Origin: Arthrobotrys musiformis
Lineage: Eukaryota > Ascomycota > Orbiliomycetes > Orbiliales > Orbiliaceae
Direction of reading: 5' to 3'
Assembly (NCBI GenBank): GCA_036971715.1
Contig: JAVHJL010000005.1
Location: 1,302,001-1,366,000, forward strand
DNA: 64,000 bases
Below the pieces are notes generated by a model. That model searched no databases. It had not been told where the DNA came from and saw only the letters and a list, made by a program, of their open reading frames with translations. The first letter of the stretch is position 1. Every line of letters starts with the position of its first letter. Of the stretch, positions 12,244 to 22,016 are shown piece after piece. The position numbers were made by a program, and so were the translations under genes.

Positions 12244-12271
12244 TAGTCTGGGGGTCGCTCACCTATGCCTT
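12244..12271 (+). repeat. 28-bp dispersed repeat, copy 1
   Basis: This 28-bp segment, starting TAGTCTGGGGG and ending CACCTATGCCTT, matches 22793-22820 at 27 of 28 positions. Flanks are unrelated. No direct repeats flank this copy. Confidence 0.85.
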
Positions 12272-13480
12272 GGGAGTTCGGTTTACCAGTCTTCGTTGTC
12301 AAGAAACGAACGCTGAAGGCCCAGACCGACGAGGACGCCGCTCCGCAGGCTGCACTTGATGCCGCCCGTAAGGTCTGGACCTACGATCATACTTCATGAT
12401 TTACCAGGGGCCCACCAATTAGATCCTACCAACGCTTACCTCCAAATATCGACCAAACCTTTTCTAGCCTCAACTGTTGTCACCACTGACGATTACGGCT
12501 TGAGTGGCCTCCCAACACAAACCCTTCTCGAATGGTATGCAAATCGTGATGTCGCCGCGGCATTCTCCGATGAGTAGGGTTTAGGCTGGGTACGATTCTT
12601 TTTACCCCGCACCGGTTGTAATGGGCGCTGCGGCTACCCCTGGGGGAAGTTCGTCACCGGACTGGTGGCAACCTTACGCCATCGATCTAGTTGGCCCTGG
12701 CTATATCTCCTCAACACCGACGCGGAAACAATAAACCCCGACCAACGTTGCAACCTTCTAGAAGTGTAGGTTAGCATGTACCTACTTTGGGTAGTATTAT
12801 CGAGATTTATAGAAGGCGAGTTGGGGTACGACTCAGTAAAAGCAGCCCAAACCAGAGACCCACAACCGATCGACGAAATGGCAAACGATGTGTTACCGTT
12901 CTATAGTTCTACCCCAGGCGTTTGTCTCCTGTCTCCCGTTTGTCTCCTTATGCTTAGTCAGAATGATACTATAAAGCTTGTAGATAGAAGGAACCAGAAC
13001 TTAGAATAACAATCAATTCATCCATACCATAAGTACCCTTATTACGATGCCTTTTCCTTCTATCGCCTCCTGGATTGGGAAGTCAAGGGATTAGATGATC
13101 TTGAAATCGGGGATCTCACCGATTTGGCTCTTTTACAGGTAAGCTCCTCGAGCTACCCTCCGAAAGGAAATATCAGAACAGCAGAATAACGGCAGGGAAA
13201 CTAGGAAAGCCATTGATGGATATAGGCGTGATATCGCTAATATTGGATCAGCTGCGGAGAATACTCATCAAATGCTGAACTTGGATTTGCGCAAATTTAT
13301 ATGATACGACGAATATCGCCACGGCATCGGCTGTGGAATTCGATTCCGTCAAAGTTGCTTGCTGTTCCTGCTCCTGGGGATAGCGAAAATGCGATATTAA
13401 CTGGATAAAAATCCTGAGAACGATATGTTACAACATCCCTAGTTTGGGCGACAAAGATGTAAGTTGTGTATTTATCTTCG
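12262..13480 (+). pseudogene. Decayed coding relic of unknown family
   Basis: Protein-like stretches follow one another on the plus strand in different frames. The first is 12265-12390 (MPWEFGLPVFVVKKRTLKAQ). After a frameshift near 12360, a longer reading runs to about 13010 (segments such as YGLSGLPTQTLLEWYANRDV and SSWPWLYLLNTDAETINP) with stops at about 12575 and 12766. A third runs at about 13030-13140 (YDAFSFYRLLDWEVKGLDDL). They fit one ancestral open frame broken by at least one shift and several stops. I do not recognise the family. Chance alignment of open frames is the alternative. Confidence 0.4.
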
Positions 13481-14224
13481 ATGTTTATGATAAATATTTA
13501 ACAGTTTCTTTAGCGCCGATACTTATGAGTTGGATTGACAGAACTCACACTTGCATGTGATGGCCATACCAACAAATACGCTTCTCTCACTCGAGACTGG
13601 GAGTTGGCCTTCCCTCTAGAAATCGACTTGGGAAGAAGGGAGCAGCGGTATGTGCTATGGTCGGAGGGTGTATTAGGAGTGGGTCGTGTATCATGGGAGA
13701 AAACAATCCCCGAAAACTGTCAAATAGCACCAATGAAGGAGTGTAAATATTTCCTAAATTGTTTTGCAGGAAATTATATAGCAATCAAATTCACTATATA
13801 AACTTAAGGGGCGGTTGGCTGTGTAGTCTACCATATTTTTAGCTCTGCCGCTCAAAGCTGCCTTTTTTATTGTCTCATTCTGCGGGATCTTTATTACCCC
13901 GAATATACACACGATTTCATATCGGCCTTTGACGATGCTCCAGCTCAAATCCTCAGCTCTAATTTACGAGACGAGCTCAGAGTCGACGTCATTCGGCCCT
14001 TGCCTTTGTTGGACTTCTATCGGGTCACACATTTTTAAGTATATAGGAAAGTCGGGTGTGAGTTACTGGAGTAGGAATCGATATCTATTGCACGCACGCA
14101 CAAACATATACACAGATATATATATACACGAAATCCAATAAATAGGAAAAAGAATCCATTAGTCGCTGATAGTTCGTATAAAACCAATCCTCATCATCCT
14201 CAAGCACGCACTTTGGTTCTCTAG
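13481..14224. other. Intergenic sequence, no gene seen
   Basis: Only an 88-codon open frame (13535-13801, plus strand) of no recognisable type occurs. The rest is AT-rich and includes a TATATA run near 14117. Nothing else is supported. Confidence 0.4.
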
Positions 14225-14973
14225 TTATCTCTCTTCTAGTGGCTCTTGAATCTCCTTGGGCGTGGGCGTGGGGTTTGCAGGCTTTGAAGGTGGTGGTTCT
14301 TTAGTTGAAAGGCATTGATCCTTGTTGACGTATTCCGGGGTTGGTCCCGGTGGGCAGCATTGCGGGCATTGCTTCGAATAGGTCGATGTATTTGGTGGTC
14401 TGCTGGTGCAGCCACAGATCCAGGGTGATGGTGGTGGTATATCGTATTCTGGGCATAAGTTTACGGGCTTATCTACGCAGCGAACTGTCGGACATCCGGT
14501 GGCTGTAGCCGTGACGATGACGGAGGGGGGGCATTTCCCAAAGCCGTCGCCGGTTGGCGTGGGTTTTGAGGTGGTCTCGGGGATCACTGCGCCGTTTTTG
14601 TGGGTACAGGTCCAGCCGTACTTTGAGACGAATTCTGGGAAGGTATCCGGGTTGCAACCATTGTTTCTGACTGTTGTCACGGTTTTGGGTGGTGGAGCGG
14701 GGGCTTTGATCGTTACTGTCTTTGGTGGGGTGCGGATTGTGATTGTGGTTTTGTATTTTATGCTGATCACGGTTTCGGTTTCGCAGGCGGCGTTTTTGAG
14801 TCTATAGTTGGAGGCCGATCCTGGTTGGGCGAGACTGGAGATGAAGATTGAGTGCGGTTAGTTATTGCGGTGATATTGAGGTATGTACTATATATATCCT
14901 TTCTGGTCTGTGTACTACTAGCTGGACTATACCTGAAGAGCAAGAGGGCGAAGATAGATGTTACAAGCTGCAT
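14225..14973 (-). CDS. Small secreted Pro- and Cys-rich protein
   Basis: Two exons (14973-14933 and 14834-14225) give 216 aa in frame. The short first exon encodes MQLVTSIFALLLF, and the junction continues SLAQPGSASNYRL, forming a clear secretion signal with likely cleavage after an Ala near residue 20. The mature part has Thr/Lys-rich strands (KTTITIRTPPKTVTIKAP), about twelve cysteines including CxxCC and CxCxS patterns, and a Pro-rich C-terminus (EPPPSKPANPTPTPK). No catalytic domain, GPI site or membrane helix is visible. The composition fits a fungal wall-associated or effector-like secreted protein. No family is recognised. The gene stands alone in a gene-poor stretch, which is common for such genes. 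Confidence 0.7.
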
Positions 14974-16766
14974 TTTTTCACGTAGATGCAGTACACCGGT
15001 TTTCTTCTATTGACCCGATGTGGTTTACTTGGGTATTGTAATGAATGCGCAGATGGAGGGGATAGGGCTCCAGCCTAAGTTATGGGACCTAAAAATATGG
15101 AAACCTGTCCGAAATATGTCTCGACGAAGGCAAGAGTGTATTATCGAACGGATCTCATGCCGTCAACCTACTTAACTGATAGTAAAGCAGGATATCTAAG
15201 AGTGGCAGGATCTTCGGGCCTCCTTTTATAGATTCTCGAAGCCCTTGATTCACTTTCTTTCTTTTTTTTTCCCTCTCTCTTTTTTTTAAGGGAGAAGGAG
15301 AAGAAGCATACAGAAAGCATAGGAGGTCAGAATACCCGTTACATAGTTTCGGAAGTAGATATTCGTGTCGGAAGAACCCGTTTTGAAGCAATTGGGATCG
15401 AGGTTACATGCGTTGCGTCTGTGGTATCTTTTTTCTCGCGGCTGCAGTCCAATTGGCCAAAATACAACATTGGTGTTACTAAAAAACCTCGAGATCAATA
15501 TCGACGTTTCTAAAGGCCGTTTTTTGCCAATGCAAGGACCTTAGGAGGGCCGGCGCATGGACCATCCAAAGCTCTAAAACTGCCTTAATGTAGTGGTTAA
15601 AAACGTCGATCTTATACTCTATCTCCTCGTCAGACACAAGCTTCGGCTAGCCCTTCCGACGGGTTCAAAAAGTTTAAAAAGAATCCTATGCATGCGAGTC
15701 CGTTTAAGCTTCTTAAGCGAGAGAAACGGGCAAACGTTTCTAACTATTGGCGGACACTTCGAGAGGTACTCGGTAGGCATTTCTCAAATAATTTACAACG
15801 GGAGTGGAAATTGATAAAAGTGGGCTGACAGGTTCGACGTTCGGCAAAGTTAGCTGTCCCATGCATGTGCAGTATAGCGTGAGGGCAGCTGTCTGGGTTC
15901 TAGTTGCTAGTTGCACTTTGTAGAGTTTATCCAGGATGTGATGATTGGAGTGTTAGCGACATATGCCTGTCTCGTAACCAAATATGCATCGTGGATAGTA
16001 TGGGAAAGTACAACTATGCATCATATGCATATTTCAAATATTATAATTTTTTTTAACGATAGCATGCAATATACTAAGATGGAAGGACATGGAGATTCGA
16101 ATTCGCGATCATATGAAAAAAATAACCATATAGAGTATCTTTACTCGATCGACCTACCATGAGAAATCTACATACGGACTGCTGCCCCATCGCTGGTTAT
16201 ATACGTTATGGATAGAAATTCGTTGATGCTGCTGGCACAATCTTAACCTATAGTTGTGTTCTAAACAAGCGACACCTGGCCAGCTGGGCTTATGATAATC
16301 CCGCGTAGTTGGACGAGCTACGATGTATTGATACCAGAAGTAGATGCATCCGTTAACGTTATAACTGTCAATCTCGACCGGGTGGACACGTGGGCTTGGT
16401 ACGGGACAAGTTTCCCGCCACGATAATATTAGAGAATGGGCTCATTGTCATGTAACCCACATCGGATGTGTACGAGTCTGGCAATGGTAGGCGGCGGGAT
16501 GGTCAGCGGGATAGTGAGCGGTATGATTTACCCCCGCTGTTGAATGATCTTTCAATTCAAATTGACATGAAGGGATGTAGAGTAGAGATATGTATTATCA
16601 TTTTTTAAAATAGAGAATCTAAAATCATCAAATATTGTAAGTAGCTAGGTAAACAGCCCCAAGAAAACCAGAAAATAACCAAAAACGCCAGTGCCAAGTG
16701 CTAATCGCTAAACCATCCCTATATGCAGAATCAAAGACTCCAAAAGAAATACTGTGTGTATGATAT
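14974..16766. other. Gene-poor region, no gene seen
   Basis: This 1.8-kb AT-rich stretch has a C/T tract near 15250-15290 and many stops in all frames. I find no conserved coding sequence, RNA gene or intact repeat. Confidence 0.45.
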
Positions 16767-19700
16767 CTAATCGGACGTCCATCCTGCGTCTTCGTATTCA
16801 AAATCGTCGCCGATATCGTCATTATAATCATCTATATCCTCTGCCATGGGTTCATCCCCGCGGCCTTCAGTCTCCGGCTTGATTGAACTTAGTCCGGAAG
16901 ACTGTCCGTTGTTTTGCTGATCACTGGTATCGACCGCATCAGCCTCGTCGACTATAAATCCGCCTCCTAGGTCCTCTGTGCTGTCTCTTTTCCTCTTCTT
17001 GGTATTAACGGTTGGTGTTGGGTTCTCTGGCTCTTCGACGAGAAATCCGCCACCCAGAGCCTCCATATCCACTTCTTTCCCTTTAAGATTTCTATTTCTG
17101 TCCTCTTGAACAATTGTTGATTCCTCGGCAAAGAAACCACCGCCGGTGCCACCAAAAAGTTCGTTCTCAATGGCACGGCCTTTCCCCTTGTCCACCGTCT
17201 TAGGCTCACCCCCCTCTACATGATCTTCGACGAGGAACCCACCACCACCTTCGAAAGCATCCGGGTCGTAGTATTCTCCTGTCTCAACTTTGTGTAATTC
17301 GATTTCCGTAAGCCTCGCCCTACGTGCCCTGGCTTCTTCGAGTAGCCGTTTTTCTTCCTTCTCACGAGCTAGTTTTGCGGTATCCCGCATCAAATCTCCC
17401 GCCATATCCTCGAGCTCGTTCGTAAAAAATCCTCCTCCGCCGGCATTTGAATCGGCGGCAGAGGTTGTACCTTCAATATTTTCGGGCATAAAGCCTCCGC
17501 TCTCAGCGGGATCGGATGGGCGTGAATCTGCTTCTTCATCTTCCTCTAATACCTCTTCATCGTCCATGGCGTACTCATCCACCCTCTGCTTAATCCTCAA
17601 CCCTACCAAAAACTTTCTCCAAAGGTTAAGCGCCGTCAATTGTCTAATCTCTTCAGCCTCTTCCTCTTGTTCCTTTTCGATATGCTCGATCATATCCCAA
17701 ATCCCCTCTTCGCATTCAATACCAGCCACGATACCATTGATAACAGGCGTTGATTTGCCTGCGTTTCTGAAATCGAATCCTGTAATTGCGTCTGCTACAA
17801 AATCGCCTATACCCAGGAAATCCGCAGCGATCCTTGCGAGTTTGTGGGGGATGTGGACTCCCCCTTCCGGTAACATTGATGGAACGTAGAGGTCAATGTT
17901 CCCGTAAGCGTTTTTAGGGACTACGGGACCAATACACGGCTCTGGTTGGTACAAAATCGTTTGGAAATGTGCGTACATCCCGGTATCCATTCCATAATCA
18001 TCGCCCACGTCCATCTCATCGTCGAGGTCCATGTCGTCAATATCAAGTGCACGCCTTGGCTTCCGCACCTTCTTCTTTTTATGTTTTAGAGGTTGTTCTC
18101 CCGCTTTTATTTCCCGGCCGAGCATGTACCATTGCGTCGCACTTTTAACTTGTTTGACATCCTGTCTTCGGTAAACGGGTACGGGCCGTTTGTTCTTCCC
18201 GGTCATGGTGCCGCATTCTACCTTCGGATGGAGGACTTCGTTTTGTCGTAATTGCTCTTCTATCGCGAATACCGGATGGTTCTTCATCGCGGCTAAGCTC
18301 TTTGGGATCCCCTCCCGTAGTAATCGGTCATTCATCAATCCGTCTTCGAGTTGATCCCGGTCCGGAGCTAGATAGTCCGGGGTAGTATACAAGTCCAAAG
18401 CACTTTTCCACCACTTCTCTCCTTCGAGGGTGGCTTCGACTCTTAGAGATCTGGTGTAGCTGTTATAACCTTTTACGTATTTACGAGTTATATCTCGGAC
18501 GGCGTTATCGTTATCGAAGGCGATGACGTATGACATTTCGTTTTCCCAATCCCATTGTGCTGGTTCGAGGGTTGTGAGGGGCCGGATTATGCCGGATCCT
18601 AGGGGGTCGATTGTGATCCAGGATTGATTTGTGACGTCGAAGGCTTCGACCCAGTAGGTTGGGAGGGCTGGGTCGTGGATTTGGACTCTCTTTGCAGTTT
18701 CTGTGACGTTGGTTAGTATTACGGAAGTAGTACAGTGGTACAGTGGACATACGCACTTTTCTTACTCTTTGGGGGCGCGGATACACTCCCTGTTCTTACA
18801 GGCGCAACGGGAGGGGCGATTCTAAAGTTCGCCCTCATAGGTGGCCCGGCGCCCCCAAACGTCATATTGGGATTTCCAGAAAAAGTAGCGGTGTCCACAT
18901 CCTCGTCGCTCGTCTCGTAATCATCCCTATCCTCCCTCACTAAGAACTTCATATCCTCCCGTTTCGCATCATCGATACAATATTTTGCTTTAAACTGCCA
19001 ACTGAGCGGTTGTAAACTACACACTATCCTGGTATCTACCCCCAACCGCCTTAGCAACGCACAAAACAACTGAGCGCCTAGATCCCTCGATCCCGATAGC
19101 GTTTTCGCGGATTTTCGAAATTCTTGTATTCCCATTGGTATGTCGCCCCACATTGAATCGAAAGAAGGGGGTGTGTAGCCCCATAGTGCCTTTCTGGCAG
19201 CGGGTTTTGTGATTTTGTAACGACGTTTGAAGGCTGCGGCGGCGTTGGAGAGGCCTTGTTTGAAGATTTTGGATTGTTGGAATGAGGTGTCGGTTATTTC
19301 TGCCACTATGCGTTTTTCGAGGATGGGGAGGAGGGATGATTGTGTTTTGGGGTCGTTGCAGAACGTTGAGCGGTAGTGGAGGTGAGAGATTAGGCAGAGT
19401 AAATGGAGTTTGTGGATTTCTAGACGGAGTTTGCGGGCCGCTGGGGTTGGTTGCTGGGTCTTTGGGGTCTTTGGTTTTGTAGGTTTGGAGGGGGTGGTGA
19501 GGGTTAGGATTAGGGGTTCCGAGGGAGCTGGCTTTGTAGTGGTTTCTATATGAAAGACGTGGTTAGTATTTTATAGGTGGTGTTTAGGGGCTTGAAAGGC
19601 ATACTGATGGTGCTGAGATCTACTGTTTCCCATTCTATTTCATCATCGTCTTCGAATTCGTCGTCTTCGTCTTCGTATTCACTTTCACTTTCGCTCTCCT

Positions 19701-20115
19701 GCGCCGGCGCAGAAGGTTTTGGTGTAGGAACCGGTAATACCGCAGCAGGCTTCGGTGTAGGAACCGAAGCCGTCGCAGCAGGTATATTCCTAGAACCTAT
19801 GATACTTCTATCATTCTCCTTCGATTCTACCCTCCCCGAACCCGATCCAGCACAAACCGCAGAACTCGACGCTTTGATGCCAACAGCGGCAGCCGGGCTA
19901 CTCGCTGGACTACCAGCAACCCTCCTTGTCAACGGTTTCTTCCGTTTCGGTGTATCGCCTGTTGGTTGGGGGGTATTGCTACCACTCGCACGGGATTCTC
20001 GAATGTTACTCGCGAGCATATCACGTAGATCAGCCGGGATGTCATCGACGCTGTTTATGGGAGTGTGCGAGTCATTGCGGTGGGTGGATTGGGGTCGCGG
20101 GCGTTTTCGGTTCAT
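16767..20115 (-). CDS. RAD4: RAD4/XPC DNA damage recognition protein
   Basis: Three exons (20115-19605, 19545-18766, 18700-16767) give 1074 aa in frame. RAD4/XPC detects helix-distorting lesions and starts global-genome nucleotide excision repair in the nucleus. An acidic N-terminal segment with EIEWETVDLS (about 157-166) matches the motif by which XPC/RAD4 binds the PH domain of the TFIIH subunit Tfb1/p62. The transglutaminase-like domain follows (about 270-485, including LGAQLFCALLRRLGVDTRIV and WVEAFDVTNQSWITIDP). Next come BHD1 (from about 568: MKNHPVFAIEEQL, PVPVYRR), BHD2, and BHD3 (about 710-775: HIPHKLARIAADFLGIGDFV). The tail of about 300 residues is acidic and carries six GGF motifs listed separately. 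The donor of intron 2 is GTAAGA at 18765. A nearby GTATGT donor would break the frame. Confidence 0.95.
16944..17501 (-). repeat. Six GGF-acidic repeats in the RAD4 tail
   Basis: The motifs are SGGFMPE (about residue 831), GGGGFFTNE (851), GGGGFLVED (915), GGGFFAEES (949), LGGGFLVEE (979) and LGGGFIVDE (1008). Each has glycines, Phe, a hydrophobic residue and acidic residues, spaced by 20-65 variable residues. They are protein-level repeats. Confidence 0.9.
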
Positions 20116-20939
20116 GGTTTAGTCCGAGAAGTTACTCGGCGTCTTTGGGAGGGTGTTAGTTAGATGGGATTAGTGGGGGTATTCGAGGACTTACGGTGCA
20201 AGTTATATGATCTATCAGCGGTACCGATCTATGCGACCCTGAATATGAGTTTTCGAAGGGAAAGGACTCGGGGCGGAAGGCTTTTAAGGATGCTGAAGTT
20301 AACGGTGATGTTCGATCGGGTCGCGGAGGGCTCGAGAGATGAGGATGGGATGGATGACTAATCGCCAAACGCGACACAACACAGTTCTCGCGTAAACGGC
20401 TGCCACGATGTCACATGCAGGGGACTTGGCTCCGCATGGCTGCCTCGAGGTTGACTCGATTTTCTTAGCTTAGATGATGTTTAGGATTCACTGAGATGCT
20501 TGAAGAATATTCTGGGTGTGCGTAAAATATCTTATTGGAATAATTACAAAGAATACTGCAGATGCATCAAGAATCTCTAGCTTTCAAAGAATCACTTAGA
20601 TGAATTTAAATTTATGACCGCGCAGCACTATAAATTTAAAAGTACATTACTATTAATTGTATACAGTTCGTTATATATAAGCACTTCATGAATGTATCGA
20701 ATGGCTTTCTAGGACAGCTTGATAGGTGGGGATTTAAAGAATACCAATAAAAGATGGGTTCGACAGAAGATAGAGCACATATGGACCATGGAGACCCACT
20801 GACACGCCAACATTGCATTGCATAGTTATATAATTTATAGAAAGCCTCTCAATAGATGGTAGGGAATCTTGTACCAGGGCTACTCATAATAACAAAAAGG
20901 CACTTTATATTTAAATTCAAGACCTCGCCCAATCCTGGG
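20116..20939. other. Intergenic region between RAD4 and the HeLo-like gene
   Basis: The RAD4 promoter should lie from 20116. The remainder is AT-rich, with repeated AATTTAAATTTA-type words near 20600-20640. No gene is seen. Confidence 0.4.
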
Positions 20940-22016
20940 CTACCTGTAATTTTTATTTTGGCCGTATATCGCAAAAGGGTTTGGGGGGTACGGGTATTGC
21001 GGAGAGGGATTTGGCGCCTGACCCTGGGCTCCACGGCCGGAGTTACCACTCCTCCTTTGGTCGAATTGAGGTGGGGGTTGGCCGTATCCACTGAATTGCA
21101 GGAGAGGGTTTGAGGGCTGTCCCCCAAAACCGCTGCCACCACCTGGTACATGCGATTGAGGGGGCATGCTGTTCTTGGATTTGTTCTGGTAGAAGCCCCT
21201 AGCTAGGTTGGCTCCTGAGGCTCCGGCCAAGAGGCCCGCAGCATACACGCCCGAAGGATTTGGATACGGAATGGGCTGCTTTTTTGCTACCGGCTGTTTA
21301 GCGACCGGTTTCGGCACCTTCCCCGGATTCATGTAGTGGTTATGAATCTGTTGATAATAATTCTGTGGGTTGGTATTGTCATATTTTTGGTTATTACCAC
21401 CCCATCCGTTCGATTGATTGATAGGTTTGCCATTATCGTTGAGCTCTTGAATTCGGGGACCAGGAAGCCTAGGTGGCGCCGGGTTCGATAATATCGGGGC
21501 GGCTGTGGAAAGTCGCTGGGCTAACTGTCCCAGAACTTCGATAGCATCAAATCGACTCTTTGCGGCGACGGAGTTTAGGTAGTCTGGATCCCGGAGAGTT
21601 CCGCCTGTCAAAGCGGCACGCAAGGAGACTATTAATTCTCCTTGTAGAACTATGATTATTCTAGAGAGCTCCTCGCGGGATATTGCTATTATTCATAAAA
21701 ATTGTCGGTTAGAACGTATTCGGGGTAATCACAGAAGCGGTATACTGGTAAAGGACGGAGGAGAAAGAGACATACAATCACCAGCTGCGAACCTCTTTCC
21801 GTGACTCGAATACAGAGTATCATATCGGCTCTGAAGCGCGGTGCTGCTATCCCCGAGCGTCTGCCCTAATGCCTCAGTCGAGCCGTCCTGTGTTAACAGT
21901 AACTTTGATTTTTTTTGCTGGCGGTACTCTTTGACTAGAACGTAGCCCTCTTTGAAAACTGGAACAAGGCCCGTGATGGCGCCGATTACGAGGGCTGCGA
22001 TTTCCAAGCCACTCAT
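20940..22016 (-). CDS. HeLo-like domain protein with Asn/Gln/Gly-rich tail
   Basis: Two exons (22016-21776, 21685-20940) give 328 aa in frame. The N-terminus MSGLEIAALVIGAITGLVPV followed by FKEGYVLVKEYRQQKK resembles the first helix of fungal HeLo-like/SesA-type domains, which in other proteins form membrane-targeting bundles at the head of NLR-type immune receptors. A second helical block follows (about 80-145: ISREELSRIIIVLQGELIVS, SRFDAIEVLGQLAQRL). From about 150 the protein is low complexity: Asn/Gln/Tyr-rich (163-201, with NTNPQNYYQQIHNHY), Pro/Lys-rich, then Gly/Pro/Gln-rich to the end. A central GVYAAGLLAGASGANLA stretch could be a short hydrophobic or fibril-prone patch. No NB-ARC/NACHT domain or recognised amyloid motif is present. 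A role in heterokaryon incompatibility or regulated cell death is inference from the first domain only. Confidence 0.72.

Noticed and set aside
14406..14807. 133-codon plus-strand frame
   Set aside because: Antisense of the secreted Pro/Cys-rich gene. The signal peptide and intron signals support the minus strand.
19577..20122. 181-codon plus-strand frame
   Set aside because: Antisense of the acidic N-terminal exon of RAD4.
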